From assembly GCA_027021615.1 (NCBI GenBank), contig JALUTY010000037.1:1-49064 (forward strand): a DNA stretch of 49,064 nt. The letters are read 5' to 3'. Positions 16,655-24,858 of the stretch are shown piece after piece (the first letter of the stretch is position 1; the number at the start of each line of letters is the position of its first letter). The DNA is from a bacterium. GTDB taxonomy: Bacteria; Desulfobacterota; Deferrisomatia; Deferrisomatales; Deferrisomataceae. A program made the position numbers and the translations under genes. Below the pieces are notes generated by a model. That model was given only the letters and a program-made list of their open reading frames with translations. It was not told the origin of the DNA and made no database searches.

Positions 16655-18394
16655 GCCGGCCGTGGAGGGGTTTCTGGATCGCGTGCCCCGGCACGTGTTT
16701 TTCACGGGCAAGGGCGGGGTGGGGAAAACCACCCTCGCGTCGGCAACGGCGGTGGCCCTGGCCGATGCGGGCCGTCGGGTGCTGTTGGTCTGCACCGATC
16801 CGGCGTCCAACCTGGACGAGGTCCTCGGCACCCCCCTGGGGCTCGCGCCCCGGCCGGTGAACGGGGTAGACGGGCTGTACGGGGTCAACGTGGACCCGGA
16901 GGAGGCGGCCCGGGCGTACCGGGAACGGGTGGTGGGCCCGGTGCGGGGGGTGTTGCCGGAGGAGGCGGTTCGCAGCATCGAGGAGCAGCTCTCGGGGGCG
17001 TGCACGGTGGAGATTGCGGCCTTTGGGGAGTTCGCCCGGCTCCTGGGGGACCCCGAGGCCACGGACGGGTTCGACCACGTGGTGTTCGACACGGCCCCCA
17101 CGGGTCATACCCTGCGCCTCCTGGAGCTCCCAGCCGCCTGGACCCAGTTCATCGCCACCAACGTCACGGGCACCTCGTGCCTGGGCCCCCTTTCGGGCCT
17201 GCGGGAGCAGGAGGCCCGGTTCCGGGCGGCCCTCGAGCGGCTTGCGGACCCGGATCAGACGGAGGTGGTTCTGGTGGCCCGGCCCGACCGGGCCTCCTTG
17301 GCCGAGGCGGGCCGGGCGAGCGCGGAGCTGGCGGCCCTCGGCCTTGGGAACCAGCGCCTGGTGGTGAACGGGGTGTTCCGGGCCCAGGATCCCGACGACC
17401 CCGTGGCCCGGGCCTGGGAGGCTCGGGTCCACGAGGCCCTGGAGGCCTTGCCCCCCGCACTCCGAGGCCTGCAACGCTGGGAGGTCAGCCTTCGGCCCTA
17501 CGAGCTCGTGGGCGCCGGGGCCCTCCGATCCCTGTGGAACGGCCAGCCGCCTCCGGCAGAAGGGGATGCCGGGGCCTGGGACGCGAGCCATCAATCCCTC
17601 GATGCCCTCGTGGAAGGGATCGCCGCTCCGGGTCGGGGCCTCGTGCTGACCATGGGCAAGGGCGGAGTGGGCAAGACCACGGTGGCCCTCGAGCTGGTCC
17701 GCCGCCTGGCCGAAACGGGCCGGCCGGTGCACTTCACCACCACCGACCCGGCGGGCCGGCGCCCGCTGGACCTTCCGGCCGGGGTCACGGCGACCCGCAT
17801 CGACCCCAAGGCCGAGACCCGAGCCTATGCCGCCGAGGTGATGGAAACCGTGGGCGGAGAGCTCGACGAGGAGGGCCGCGCCCTGCTGGCCGAGGACCTC
17901 CGGTCACCCTGCACCGAGGAGATCGCCGTGTCCGGGCCTTTGCCCGGGAGGCTGCACGATCCGAGCAGGGGTTTGTGGTGGTCGACACGGCGCCCACGGG
18001 GCACACCCTCCTTCTGCTCGACGCTGCCCAGGCCTACCACCGCGAGGTCCTGCGGTCACGGGGCGACCTCCCCGAGACGGTGAGGCGGCTCCTTCCCCGA
18101 CTCCGGGATCCCGAGCTGACCCGGGTTCTGCTCGTGACGCTTCCCGAGGCCACCCCGGTGCACGAGGCCGCGAGCCTCGAGGCGGATCTACGCCGTGCCG
18201 GCATCGAGCCTTACGCCTGGGTGCTCAACCAGAGCCTGACGCCCCTGCCCGTCACGGACCCGTTGCTGCGGGCCCGCCGCCGGGCCGAGGCCCGGTACGT
18301 GAGAGACGTGCTTGAAAACCACCCGAGGGTCTTCGTTCTCCCGTGGTCTGCCGACCCACGGCCGGATCCGGATCCAGGAAAGGAGGGCCGATGA
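16647..18394 (+). pseudogene. arsA: ArsA arsenite-stimulated ATPase, interrupted by one frameshift near 17931
   Basis: Two homologous ATPase halves are present, each with GKGGVGKT (near residues 22 and 337) and DTAPTGHT. The first frame runs from GTG 16647 to about 17930, where the sequence reads IAVSGPLPG instead of the expected IAV-FRAFARE. The rest (RAFAREAARSEQGFVVVDTAPTGHTLLLLDAA to the TGA at 18392-18394) continues in the next frame. One missing base explains it. Everything else is intact, and the stop overlaps the next ATG (ATGA). Either a base was lost in sequencing or assembly, or the gene is recently broken; there is no obvious slippery site. Without the second half the pump would rely on ACR3 alone. 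Confidence 0.88.
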
Positions 18395-19632
18395 ACCCCC
18401 GTGCCGCACGCGACCTGCTTGCCGGGTTACTGCCGTCCGATGCGCCGGTGCCGGGCGCGGTGGAGCTGTGGGATGGAACGCGTCTGGCGGTAGGCGAGCC
18501 GGGCGCCGCGCCGGCCTTCACCGTGCGCGTAAAGAGGGCTTCGGCTCTGGATGCCCTGCTCGCCGAGCCGTCTTTGGGTTTTGGAGAGGCGTACGTCGGA
18601 GGCGACATCGAGGTCTCTGGAGACCTCGGAGCCGTCTTGGCCCTGGCCTTCCGCCAGGATCTGGCCAGCAGACTTTCCCTGCGTCAGAAGGCCCGGGCCG
18701 GCTGGATGCGCGCCCGCCGGGGCCGCAGCGTGCGCCAGTCGCGCCGCGACATCGAGAGCCACTACGACCGGGGGAACGACTTCTACCGGCTCTGGCTCGA
18801 CGACGACATGAACTACTCCTGCGCCTACTTCCGAGACGAGGGCGACAGCCTCGAGACGGCGCAAAAGCAAAAGAACATGTACGTCCTCAACAAGCTGCGG
18901 CCCCGACCCGGCCAAAGGCTTTTGGACGTGGGGTGTGGGTGGGGCGCCCTCCTGCGCATCGCGGCCGAACACCACCGCCTCGAGGCGGTGGGTCTCACCC
19001 TTTCGCGCGAGCAGCACGCTTTCGCTCGCGACCGGCTGGCCGCCGCCGGTCTCGGCGGCCGGACCGAGGTCCGCCTCCAGGACTATCGGGAGGTGCCGCC
19101 GGCAGAGGACGGAACCTACGACCGCATCGCCTCGGTGGGGATGTTCGAGCACGTAGGCCGCGCCAACCTCCCGGTGTTCTTCGACCGGATCGCCGGACTG
19201 CTCAAGCCCGGCGGGATCCTGCTGCTGCACACCATCGGCCGGGTGCGGCCCGAGCCCGTGGACCCGTGGATCGAGAAGCACGTCTTCCCCGGGGGCTACG
19301 TTCCCGCCCTGGGCGAGACCGTGGAGGCGGCCGCACGGGCCGGCCTGGAGTTCTTGGACCTGGAGGACCTTCGGCCCCACTACGACCGTACCCTCGGCCA
19401 CTGGATCGGGCGGTTCGAAGCGCACGCGGCCCGGATCGCGGACACCATGGGTGGAGCGTTCGTGCGCCTGTGGCGCCTATACCTGCACGGCGCCCAGATG
19501 GCCTTCCGGCACGGCACGTTGCACCTGTTCCAGTTCGTATTCTCGCGAGGCCGCGTCCGCGGCTGGCCGATGACCCGGGAATGGATGACGGCACCGGGAC
19601 CTCCCCCAGCCGGTGGCGGGGCCCGAGGCTGA
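18391..19632 (+). CDS. cyclopropane-fatty-acyl-phospholipid synthase family methyltransferase
   Basis: This 413-residue protein has a CFA-synthase layout: N-terminal lipid-binding domain (about 1-110), then an SAM-dependent methyltransferase domain with LDVGCGWGALL (178-188), the active-site block MNYSCAYF (C144) and SVGMFEHVG. Typical members put a methylene bridge on membrane acyl double bonds. Its ATG overlaps the arsA stop and AAAGGAGGG precedes it, so it is translationally coupled to the ars operon. Membrane adaptation to arsenite is one explanation; methylation of another substrate is another. Assignment to family is firm, role is not. Confidence 0.88.
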   Translation: MNPRAARDLLAGLLPSDAPVPGAVELWDGTRLAVGEPGAAPAFTVRVKRASALDALLAEPSLGFGEAYVGGDIEVSGDLGAVLALAFRQDLASRLSLRQKARAGWMRARRGRSVRQSRRDIESHYDRGNDFYRLWLDDDMNYSCAYFRDEGDSLETAQKQKNMYVLNKLRPRPGQRLLDVGCGWGALLRIAAEHHRLEAVGLTLSREQHAFARDRLAAAGLGGRTEVRLQDYREVPPAEDGTYDRIASVGMFEHVGRANLPVFFDRIAGLLKPGGILLLHTIGRVRPEPVDPWIEKHVFPGGYVPALGETVEAAARAGLEFLDLEDLRPHYDRTLGHWIGRFEAHAARIADTMGGAFVRLWRLYLHGAQMAFRHGTLHLFQFVFSRGRVRGWPMTREWMTAPGPPPAGGGARG

Positions 19633-19645
19633 CACGGCCGGAGGG

Positions 19646-19921
19646 CTACTAAGGCCTACGAAGGTATTGCCGGACGCGGGTGGGGGACTGGCTCCGGCCG
19701 GGCGCGAGTGCGGCACCCTTTTCGCCGCGCCTTCGCATGCCGTTGTCAGCCCGGTAGGCCGGGGCGCCGGTGGCGGAAGTTCCGGAACTTCCAAGGTGAT
19801 TCAGGCTTGGTGAGGGCGCGGCGACGTGAGGGGCCGCACCCGGCTCTCCACCAGCCCCCCACCCGCTGGTTCCCTTGTGAGCGCCGGGGATCTGACAATC
19901 GTTCCGTTGGTATTAGTAACG
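19646..19921 (+). repeat. palindromic MITE-like repeat, copy 2 (best-preserved)
   Basis: This 276-bp unit has ends CTACTAAGGCC and GGTATTAGTAACG that form an imperfect terminal inverted repeat (about 13 of 18 positions). GGAAGTTCCGGAACTTCC at 19775-19792 is a perfect 18-bp palindrome centred at 19783.5, exactly the midpoint of the unit. Subterminal GGGTGGGGG...CTGG blocks are inverted too. Copy 1 (224-497) is the same unit in reverse; copy 3 (48927 on) is the same unit in this orientation. The element lies 13 bp after the CFA-synthase stop. Confidence 0.88.
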
Positions 19922-20047
19922 AAAGCTACTGGAAACAGGCGACGGGGCCGAGGGGGGCCGGTGCTTTTTGCAACCGTTCGGTACGGATGTTGCTTCATGC
20001 CAAGGGGCGTCGCAGGCCCCCTTGTCCCTTCCTCCCCATGTGTGCCC

Positions 20048-20929
20048 ATGCGCCCTCGGAACGCCGGATCGGCCGCTTTCCTCGTTTTCCTTCTGATCCT
20101 TCTGCCGGCGGGGCTCGCCCGGTCGGGTTCCAAACCGGTGGTCCGTTTCGGCGTGATCCCCCGGTACAACCCCCTGGTGATGTTCCGCAGCTACCAGCCG
20201 ATCATGGACTACCTGACCGAGAGCACCCCGTATCGGTTCGAGCTCAAGGTGGCCCGAAGCTACGACGAGGCCGTTCAGTTCCTCGCCGATCGGGACGTGG
20301 AGCTGGCGAGCCTGGGGGACGTGACGTTCGTCGAGGCGTACCGCTCGTTCGGCGCGGTCCCCTTGGTGCGCCCCCTGAACGCCGACGGGCGCCCTTACTA
20401 CCGCAGCGTGATCATCGTGCGCAAGGACAGCCCGATCCGAGATCTCTCGGACCTCAAGGGCAAGCGGGTGGCCTTCGGGTCGGTCCACTCCACCTCGGGA
20501 AACCTGATCCCACGGTTCTTCCTGTTCCGGCACGGAGTGCGGATCGAAGACTTGGCCTCGGCCACCAACCTGGGCAAGCACGACATCGTGGCCAAGGCGG
20601 TCCTGAAGGGGGAGTACGACGCTGGCGCCGTCAAGGACGTGGTGGCGGAGAGGTACCGGAGGCACGGCCTGCGGTTCCTTGCTCGCAGCGATCCGATCCC
20701 CTCGGTGCCGATCGTGGCGCATCCGGCCACCGACCCTGCCGTGCGCGAAGCGGTGAAGCGGTCCCTGCTCGCCGTGGACCCCGAAGACCCCGTTTTCCAA
20801 GAGCGCCTGTCGCAGTGGGATCCCGAGTTTCGACACGGCTTCGTGGAAGCCCGGACAGAGGACTACCGGCCGATCTTCGGGCTCATGGACTCCTTCGAGG
20901 GGACCTGCGGGGGGAGGTGCCACCGGTGA
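20048..20929 (+). CDS. PhnD-like periplasmic substrate-binding protein, probable sensor component
   Basis: This 293-residue protein has a signal peptide (residues 1-25) and the PhnD/TtrS-type type II binding fold: VVRFGVIPRYNPLVMFRSYQPIMDYL, then LASLGDVTFVEAY and LKGKRVAFGSVHSTSGN. No ABC ATPase or permease accompanies it. Instead its stop overlaps the kinase start as GTGA, as in AioX-AioSR and related oxyanion-sensing systems. The only cysteines are in the C-terminal TCGGRCHR, so the internal arsenite-binding cysteine described for AioX is absent. It is likely to bind an oxyanion for the kinase. The start is uncertain because no ribosome site is visible; an ATG at 19997 is the alternative. 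Confidence 0.85.
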   Translation: MRPRNAGSAAFLVFLLILLPAGLARSGSKPVVRFGVIPRYNPLVMFRSYQPIMDYLTESTPYRFELKVARSYDEAVQFLADRDVELASLGDVTFVEAYRSFGAVPLVRPLNADGRPYYRSVIIVRKDSPIRDLSDLKGKRVAFGSVHSTSGNLIPRFFLFRHGVRIEDLASATNLGKHDIVAKAVLKGEYDAGAVKDVVAERYRRHGLRFLARSDPIPSVPIVAHPATDPAVREAVKRSLLAVDPEDPVFQERLSQWDPEFRHGFVEARTEDYRPIFGLMDSFEGTCGGRCHR

Positions 20930-22383
20930 GGCTGGGGATCACCGGCAAGTTCGTCCTCCTGGCCACGGGCCTGGTGATCGCGACCACCGGGATCTGGGGC
21001 TCGTGGATCTGGCAACGGGAGAAGGCCCTCCTGGAGGAGCGGCTCGCCCAGAAGGGCCGGATCCTCCTCTCGTCCATGGCGATCCCCGTGATCCAGGCCC
21101 TTCTCTACGAGGAGATGGGGGTGATCGAGGAAGGGGGGCTCCTGGACAGCTTCATCGCCGACATCATGGGACAAAACGACCTGGCGCCCGTGTACGCCAT
21201 GGTGCTCGGGCCCGAGGGCCGGGTGCTCGCCCACAACCGCTATGCCGAGTACGGCAAGCTGTACCGCGACCCCATCAGCCAGGCCGCCCTGGCCGCTGGG
21301 GGGTTCGTGCGCCAGGTGACGGTGTGCCAGGGGGAGCCGATCTGGGACCTGTCCTACCCCCTGGCCATCCACGGCAAGTCCTGGGGGGTGCTGCGGGTCG
21401 GGATCTCGCTTGCTCCCCTGCGATCCGATCTCAGGACCCTCGAGAGGCAGATCCTGGCGTTCGGCTCGGCCTTCGCCCTGGGAGCCCTGGTGGTGTTCTG
21501 GCTCATCGGACGCGGCCTGGCCCGTCCCCTGCTCGAGCTCCGGGCCCACGCGGAGCGGGTGGGGGGGGAGGGGCTCCCCGAGGTGGCGACCTCGACCCGC
21601 GGGGACGAGATCGGGGATCTGGAGCGGGCCTTCGCCGACATGGTCCACAGGCTGCGGGCGAGCGAGGCCGAGCGGGAGCGGGCGACCCGCAAGCTTCTCG
21701 AAAACGAGCGGCTGGTGGCCGTCGGGCAGATCGTGGCCGGCGTGGCCCACGAGGTCAACAACCCCCTGGCGGCCATCGAGGGCGCCCTCTTCCAGGTGGA
21801 GCGGCGCTGCAGCGGCGACGGCAGCCGGTACGCAGGCGTGATCCGTGAGGGCCTCGAGCGCATCCGGCGGGTGGTGGGCCAGCTCGTGGACCTGACCCGC
21901 TCCGGCGACATCTCGCCCGAGCCGACCTTCCTGCCCGAGGTGTACCGGAGCGCGAGCCTGTTCGCCAAGATGGCCCTCAAGAGAAAGGGGGTGCGGCTCG
22001 ACACGGCCGGGCCGGTGCCGGATGTGGAGTTCTTCGCCGACCGTACGAAGGTTCATCAGGTGCTCCTGAACCTTCTCGTAAACGCGGCCGATGCCGCGGG
22101 AAACGGCGGAACGGTGTGCTTGGAGGCCGGGGCTGGGGACCGTGGGGTGTGGTTCGCGGTGGAGGACGACGGCCCCGGCGTGCCCTCCGAGGACGCGGAC
22201 AGGATCTTCGACCCGTTCTTCACCACGAAGCCCCCGGGCAAGGGGAGCGGCATGGGGCTTGCGATCTCCCGCCGGATCGCCGAGGGCCACGGCGGCACCC
22301 TGACCCTGGAGCGGGGCCGGCGTCTCGGCGGCGCCCGGTTCGTGTTGACCCTGCCCCGTCACGGCGGCCGAGAGGAGGGGTAG
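20926..22383 (+). CDS. membrane sensor histidine kinase of the reductase regulatory system
   Basis: This 485-residue kinase has helix 1 at about 8-28, a periplasmic sensor of roughly 145 residues (with a lone C134 in VTVCQGEPIW), helix 2 at about 176-197, HAMP, then the HisKA box VAHEVNNPL with H275 and an HATPase domain (GTVCLEAG, FDPFFTTKPPGKGSGMGL). The GTG start overlaps the binding-protein stop and follows GGGAGG. The binding protein, kinase and regulator form a three-gene unit immediately upstream of the molybdenum reductase. The kinase should read ligand binding by the PhnD-like protein. Confidence 0.93.
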   Translation: MRLGITGKFVLLATGLVIATTGIWGSWIWQREKALLEERLAQKGRILLSSMAIPVIQALLYEEMGVIEEGGLLDSFIADIMGQNDLAPVYAMVLGPEGRVLAHNRYAEYGKLYRDPISQAALAAGGFVRQVTVCQGEPIWDLSYPLAIHGKSWGVLRVGISLAPLRSDLRTLERQILAFGSAFALGALVVFWLIGRGLARPLLELRAHAERVGGEGLPEVATSTRGDEIGDLERAFADMVHRLRASEAERERATRKLLENERLVAVGQIVAGVAHEVNNPLAAIEGALFQVERRCSGDGSRYAGVIREGLERIRRVVGQLVDLTRSGDISPEPTFLPEVYRSASLFAKMALKRKGVRLDTAGPVPDVEFFADRTKVHQVLLNLLVNAADAAGNGGTVCLEAGAGDRGVWFAVEDDGPGVPSEDADRIFDPFFTTKPPGKGSGMGLAISRRIAEGHGGTLTLERGRRLGGARFVLTLPRHGGREEG

Positions 22384-22386
22384 CCG

Positions 22387-23748
22387 GTGGAACCCCGAAT
22401 CCTCCTGGTGGAGGACGACCCCCTGTACGCCGGGATGCTCTTCGAGGCACTGACCCAGGCGGGCTACAAGGTCGAGCACGCCGACACCGTGGCCTCGGCC
22501 GTGGCCTGCCTGGAGTTGGAGTCGTTCGCTGTGGCGATCCTGGACGTGCGGCTGCCCGACGGCGACGGGCTCGACCTCCTCCGAACCCTGCTCGAGCTCC
22601 AGCCCGGGTGCTCGGCCCTGGTGATGACCGGCCACGCTTCGGTGGAGTCGGCCGTGGATGCCATGAAGATCGGGGCGGCAGACTACCTGCCCAAACCGTT
22701 CCCCACCGAGGTCATCCTCCTGAAGCTGAAACGCCTGCTCCGGGCCCGGCGGCTGGAAGAGGAGCTCGAGGGCCTCCGAGCGCGGGCGTCCGACACGCGG
22801 TTCGTGGGCCAGAGCCCCAGGGTGCGCCGCCTGCTGAGCACCGTTCGATCGGTGGCGCCCAAGAACGCCAACGTGCTGATCCAGGGGGAGAGCGGCACCG
22901 GCAAGGAGCTCATCGCCGAGATGCTCCACCGCCTGAGCCCCCGGGCGGAGGGACCGTTCGTGCGGGTCAACTGCGGGGCCATCCCCGAAAGCCTCCTGGA
23001 GTCGGAGCTGTTCGGCCACGAGCGGGGCGCCTTCACCGGCGCCGACCGCCGGCGCAGGGGCATGCTCGAGCAGGCCCACGGCGGCACGTTGTTCCTGGAC
23101 GAGGTGGGCGAGATCCCGCCGGCCATGCAGGTCAAGCTCTTAAGGGCCCTCCAGGAGCGCCGGATCCGACGGATCGGGGGGGAGAGCGAGATCGAGGTGG
23201 ACTTCCGCCTCGTGGCCGCCACCAATCGAGACGTGGAGGATCTGGTCCGGGGGGGCGAGATGCGCGAGGACTTCTACTTTCGGATCGCCGTGATTCCCCT
23301 GGAAGTGCCCCCCCTGCGGGACCGGCCGGGGGACATCCCCCTCCTGGCCCAGCACTTCGTCGCGAGGCTCAGCCGCATTCATGGGACCGAGCCCGTGCGT
23401 CTGAGCCCCGAAGCGCTGGATCTCCTGGCCGAGTACCCGTGGCCCGGCAACGTACGGGAGCTGGAGAACGTGATCGAGCGGCTGCAGGTGCTCACCCCCG
23501 GCGACACGATCACCCCCCGCCATCTTCCCCCCGAGGTGCGCCGGGTGCGGCCCGCAACGGGCACGGTGTACGAAGTGGTGTCCACCCGGCTCACCCTGCG
23601 GGAGGCGGTGCATCGGTTCGAGCGCCGCTTCATCGAGCAGGTGCTGGCCGAGGAGGGAGGCAACCGCACCGCGGCCGCGGCCCGGCTCGGGATCTCCCGC
23701 AAGAATCTCTGGGAGAAGCTGGGGGGTGGGAGCGTTACCGGTAGGTAA
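22387..23748 (+). CDS. NtrC-family sigma-54-dependent response regulator
   Basis: This 453-residue protein has a receiver domain with phospho-acceptor D53, an AAA+ domain with Walker A GESGTGKE (167-174) and the sigma-54 contact loop GAFTGA (214-219), and a C-terminal Fis-type HTH ([22 protein letters not shown]). GTG 22387 lies 4 bp after the kinase stop. Its last codons, VTGR-stop, are themselves the palindrome CGTTACCGGTAGGTAACG. That palindrome has a twin at 23805 and a sigma-54 promoter beyond, so this regulator very probably activates the reductase operon. Confidence 0.94.
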   Translation: MEPRILLVEDDPLYAGMLFEALTQAGYKVEHADTVASAVACLELESFAVAILDVRLPDGDGLDLLRTLLELQPGCSALVMTGHASVESAVDAMKIGAADYLPKPFPTEVILLKLKRLLRARRLEEELEGLRARASDTRFVGQSPRVRRLLSTVRSVAPKNANVLIQGESGTGKELIAEMLHRLSPRAEGPFVRVNCGAIPESLLESELFGHERGAFTGADRRRRGMLEQAHGGTLFLDEVGEIPPAMQVKLLRALQERRIRRIGGESEIEVDFRLVAATNRDVEDLVRGGEMREDFYFRIAVIPLEVPPLRDRPGDIPLLAQHFVARLSRIHGTEPVRLSPEALDLLAEYPWPGNVRELENVIERLQVLTPGDTITPRHLPPEVRRVRPATGTVYEVVSTRLTLREAVHRFERRFIEQVLAEEGGNRTAAAARLGISRKNLWEKLGGGSVTGR

Positions 23749-23750
23749 CG
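23733..23750. promoter_or_regulatory. upstream activator site 1, inside the regulator stop region
   Basis: CGTTACCGGTAGGTAACG is a 7-bp perfect inverted repeat with a 4-nt spacer, covering the last codons and TAA of the response regulator. The core GTTACC-N4-GGTAAC is repeated 71 bp downstream. It lies about 250 bp upstream of the predicted sigma-54 start point, a workable enhancer distance for an NtrC-type protein. Confidence 0.65.
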
Positions 23751-23804
23751 CCTGGGGGCCTCGTTTCTCCTCTGCCGACAGGGCTCTCGTTCCCCTCCGC
23801 AACT

Positions 23805-23820
23805 GTTACCTCCCGGTAAC
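23805..23820. promoter_or_regulatory. upstream activator site 2
   Basis: GTTACCTCCCGGTAAC has the same GTTACC-N4-GGTAAC architecture as site 1 with an unrelated spacer, which argues that the arms are a protein-binding motif rather than a copied sequence. It is about 180 bp upstream of the predicted start point. Confidence 0.65.
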
Positions 23821-23902
23821 GCCCCACCCCGGACATGGCCGCGTCCGGCGCTCCGCCAGGCCCCCCGCCCCCGAGCCTTGGCGCGGCTCGAGAGCTGCTC
23901 GG

Positions 23903-23966
23903 CCGCCCAGTCGCCCAGCGGGCCGAGGCCCCAGACCGAAGACCGTTGACCGACGACCGAAGTCAC
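23903..23966 (+). repeat. composite octamer-heptamer repeat, array 4
   Basis: Octamers CCGCCCAG and TCGCCCAG plus CGGGCCGAGG are followed by heptamers at 23932-23966: CAGACCG, AAGACCG, TTGACCG, ACGACCG, AAGTCAC. The arrangement matches 15045-15105. It lies between the activator sites and the sigma-54 promoter, so it sets part of the loop length. Confidence 0.7.
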
Positions 23967-23972
23967 ATTGGT

Positions 23973-23988
23973 CGGCATTGCCCTTGCA
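23973..23988 (+). promoter_or_regulatory. sigma-54 (-24/-12) promoter of the molybdenum reductase operon
   Basis: CGGCATTGCCCTTGCA fits the -24/-12 consensus TGGCACG-N4-TTGCW: GG at 23974-23975 and GC at 23986-23987 are separated by exactly 10 bases, and the TTGCA block is perfect. It is about 95 bp before the first reductase gene and downstream of twin palindromes for the NtrC-type regulator encoded immediately upstream. Confidence 0.7.
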
Positions 23989-24081
23989 GAGCAATCCGGC
24001 CGGAGGAGGGTTCCATCGGCCGCTCGATCGGGGACGGCCTTTCCTCACTTGCGCCCGGCGGAGAGCCGGCAGGAGGTGGTC

Positions 24082-24825
24082 ATGGCGGACATGGCGTTGC
24101 TCGAACAGATGCGGCAGGACGTCCTGCGGGCCCTGAAAAAGCCGCCGGAGGAGAGGCGGTGGGCCATGATCGTGGACATTCGAAAGTGCGTGGGGTGTCA
24201 CGCGTGCACAGTGGCGTGCAAGTCGGAGAACAAGACCCCCCCCGACGTGGAGTACCGCATCGTGCGCGAAGCGGAGGACGGGGCGTACCCCAACGTGCAG
24301 CACTACTTCATGCCGGTGCTGTGCATGCAGTGCGAGAACCCGCCGTGCGTGAAGGCCTGCCGGGACGGCGCGATCTTCAAGCGGCCGGACGGCGTGGTGC
24401 AGGTGGACTACAGCCGGTGCAACGGGTGCTCGAAGCCCTCGGCCTGCCCCTACGGGGTGCTCCACAAGGACGACGGCCGGTACTACACGGAGGGCACCCC
24501 CCGGCTGGAGCCTTACGAGACGGCCCCCACCTTCGAGTACGGGGAGCGGCAGTCGAGGAAGAACGGGGCCGCTCCCATCGGACGGTGCCGGAAGTGCCAC
24601 TACTGCCTCCACCGCCTGGAGGCCGGCATGCTTCCGGCGTGCGTGACCACCTGCATCGGCCAGGCGAACTACTTCGGCGACCTGTCGGACCCGGACAGCG
24701 TGGTGGCGAAGGTGGCAGGGGGGCAGCACATCTACCTGTTCGGCACCTCGTACAAGACCGGCCCGACCACCCGCTACGTGAGCTGGGGCCCGGGCGAGGA
24801 CACCTGCGGCGCGTGCCACGACTGA
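24082..24825 (+). CDS. four-cluster [4Fe-4S] electron-transfer subunit of molybdenum reductase
   Basis: This 247-residue ferredoxin-like subunit has four cysteine groups, beginning with C36-VG-C39-HA-C42-TVA-C46, then CMQCENPPCVKAC, CNGCSKPSACPYG and CRKCHYC...CVTTC. This is the DmsB/TtrB/ArrB pattern. It lacks its own signal peptide and would be exported with the Tat-carrying catalytic subunit. The ATG follows AGGAGG. It precedes the catalytic gene, which is the srdB/ttrB order rather than the arrA-arrB order. No NrfD-type membrane anchor is encoded beside it. Confidence 0.92.
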   Translation: MADMALLEQMRQDVLRALKKPPEERRWAMIVDIRKCVGCHACTVACKSENKTPPDVEYRIVREAEDGAYPNVQHYFMPVLCMQCENPPCVKACRDGAIFKRPDGVVQVDYSRCNGCSKPSACPYGVLHKDDGRYYTEGTPRLEPYETAPTFEYGERQSRKNGAAPIGRCRKCHYCLHRLEAGMLPACVTTCIGQANYFGDLSDPDSVVAKVAGGQHIYLFGTSYKTGPTTRYVSWGPGEDTCGACHD

Positions 24826-24858
24826 CCGCGTCCTCTTTCGACCGAAAAGGAGTGAACC

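Noticed and set aside
19708-22383. An 891-codon open frame through repeat copy 2, the PhnD-like gene and the kinase
   Set aside because: Only its 3' part is real (the kinase from GTG 20926). The upstream part is out of frame with the PhnD-like gene and has no domain.
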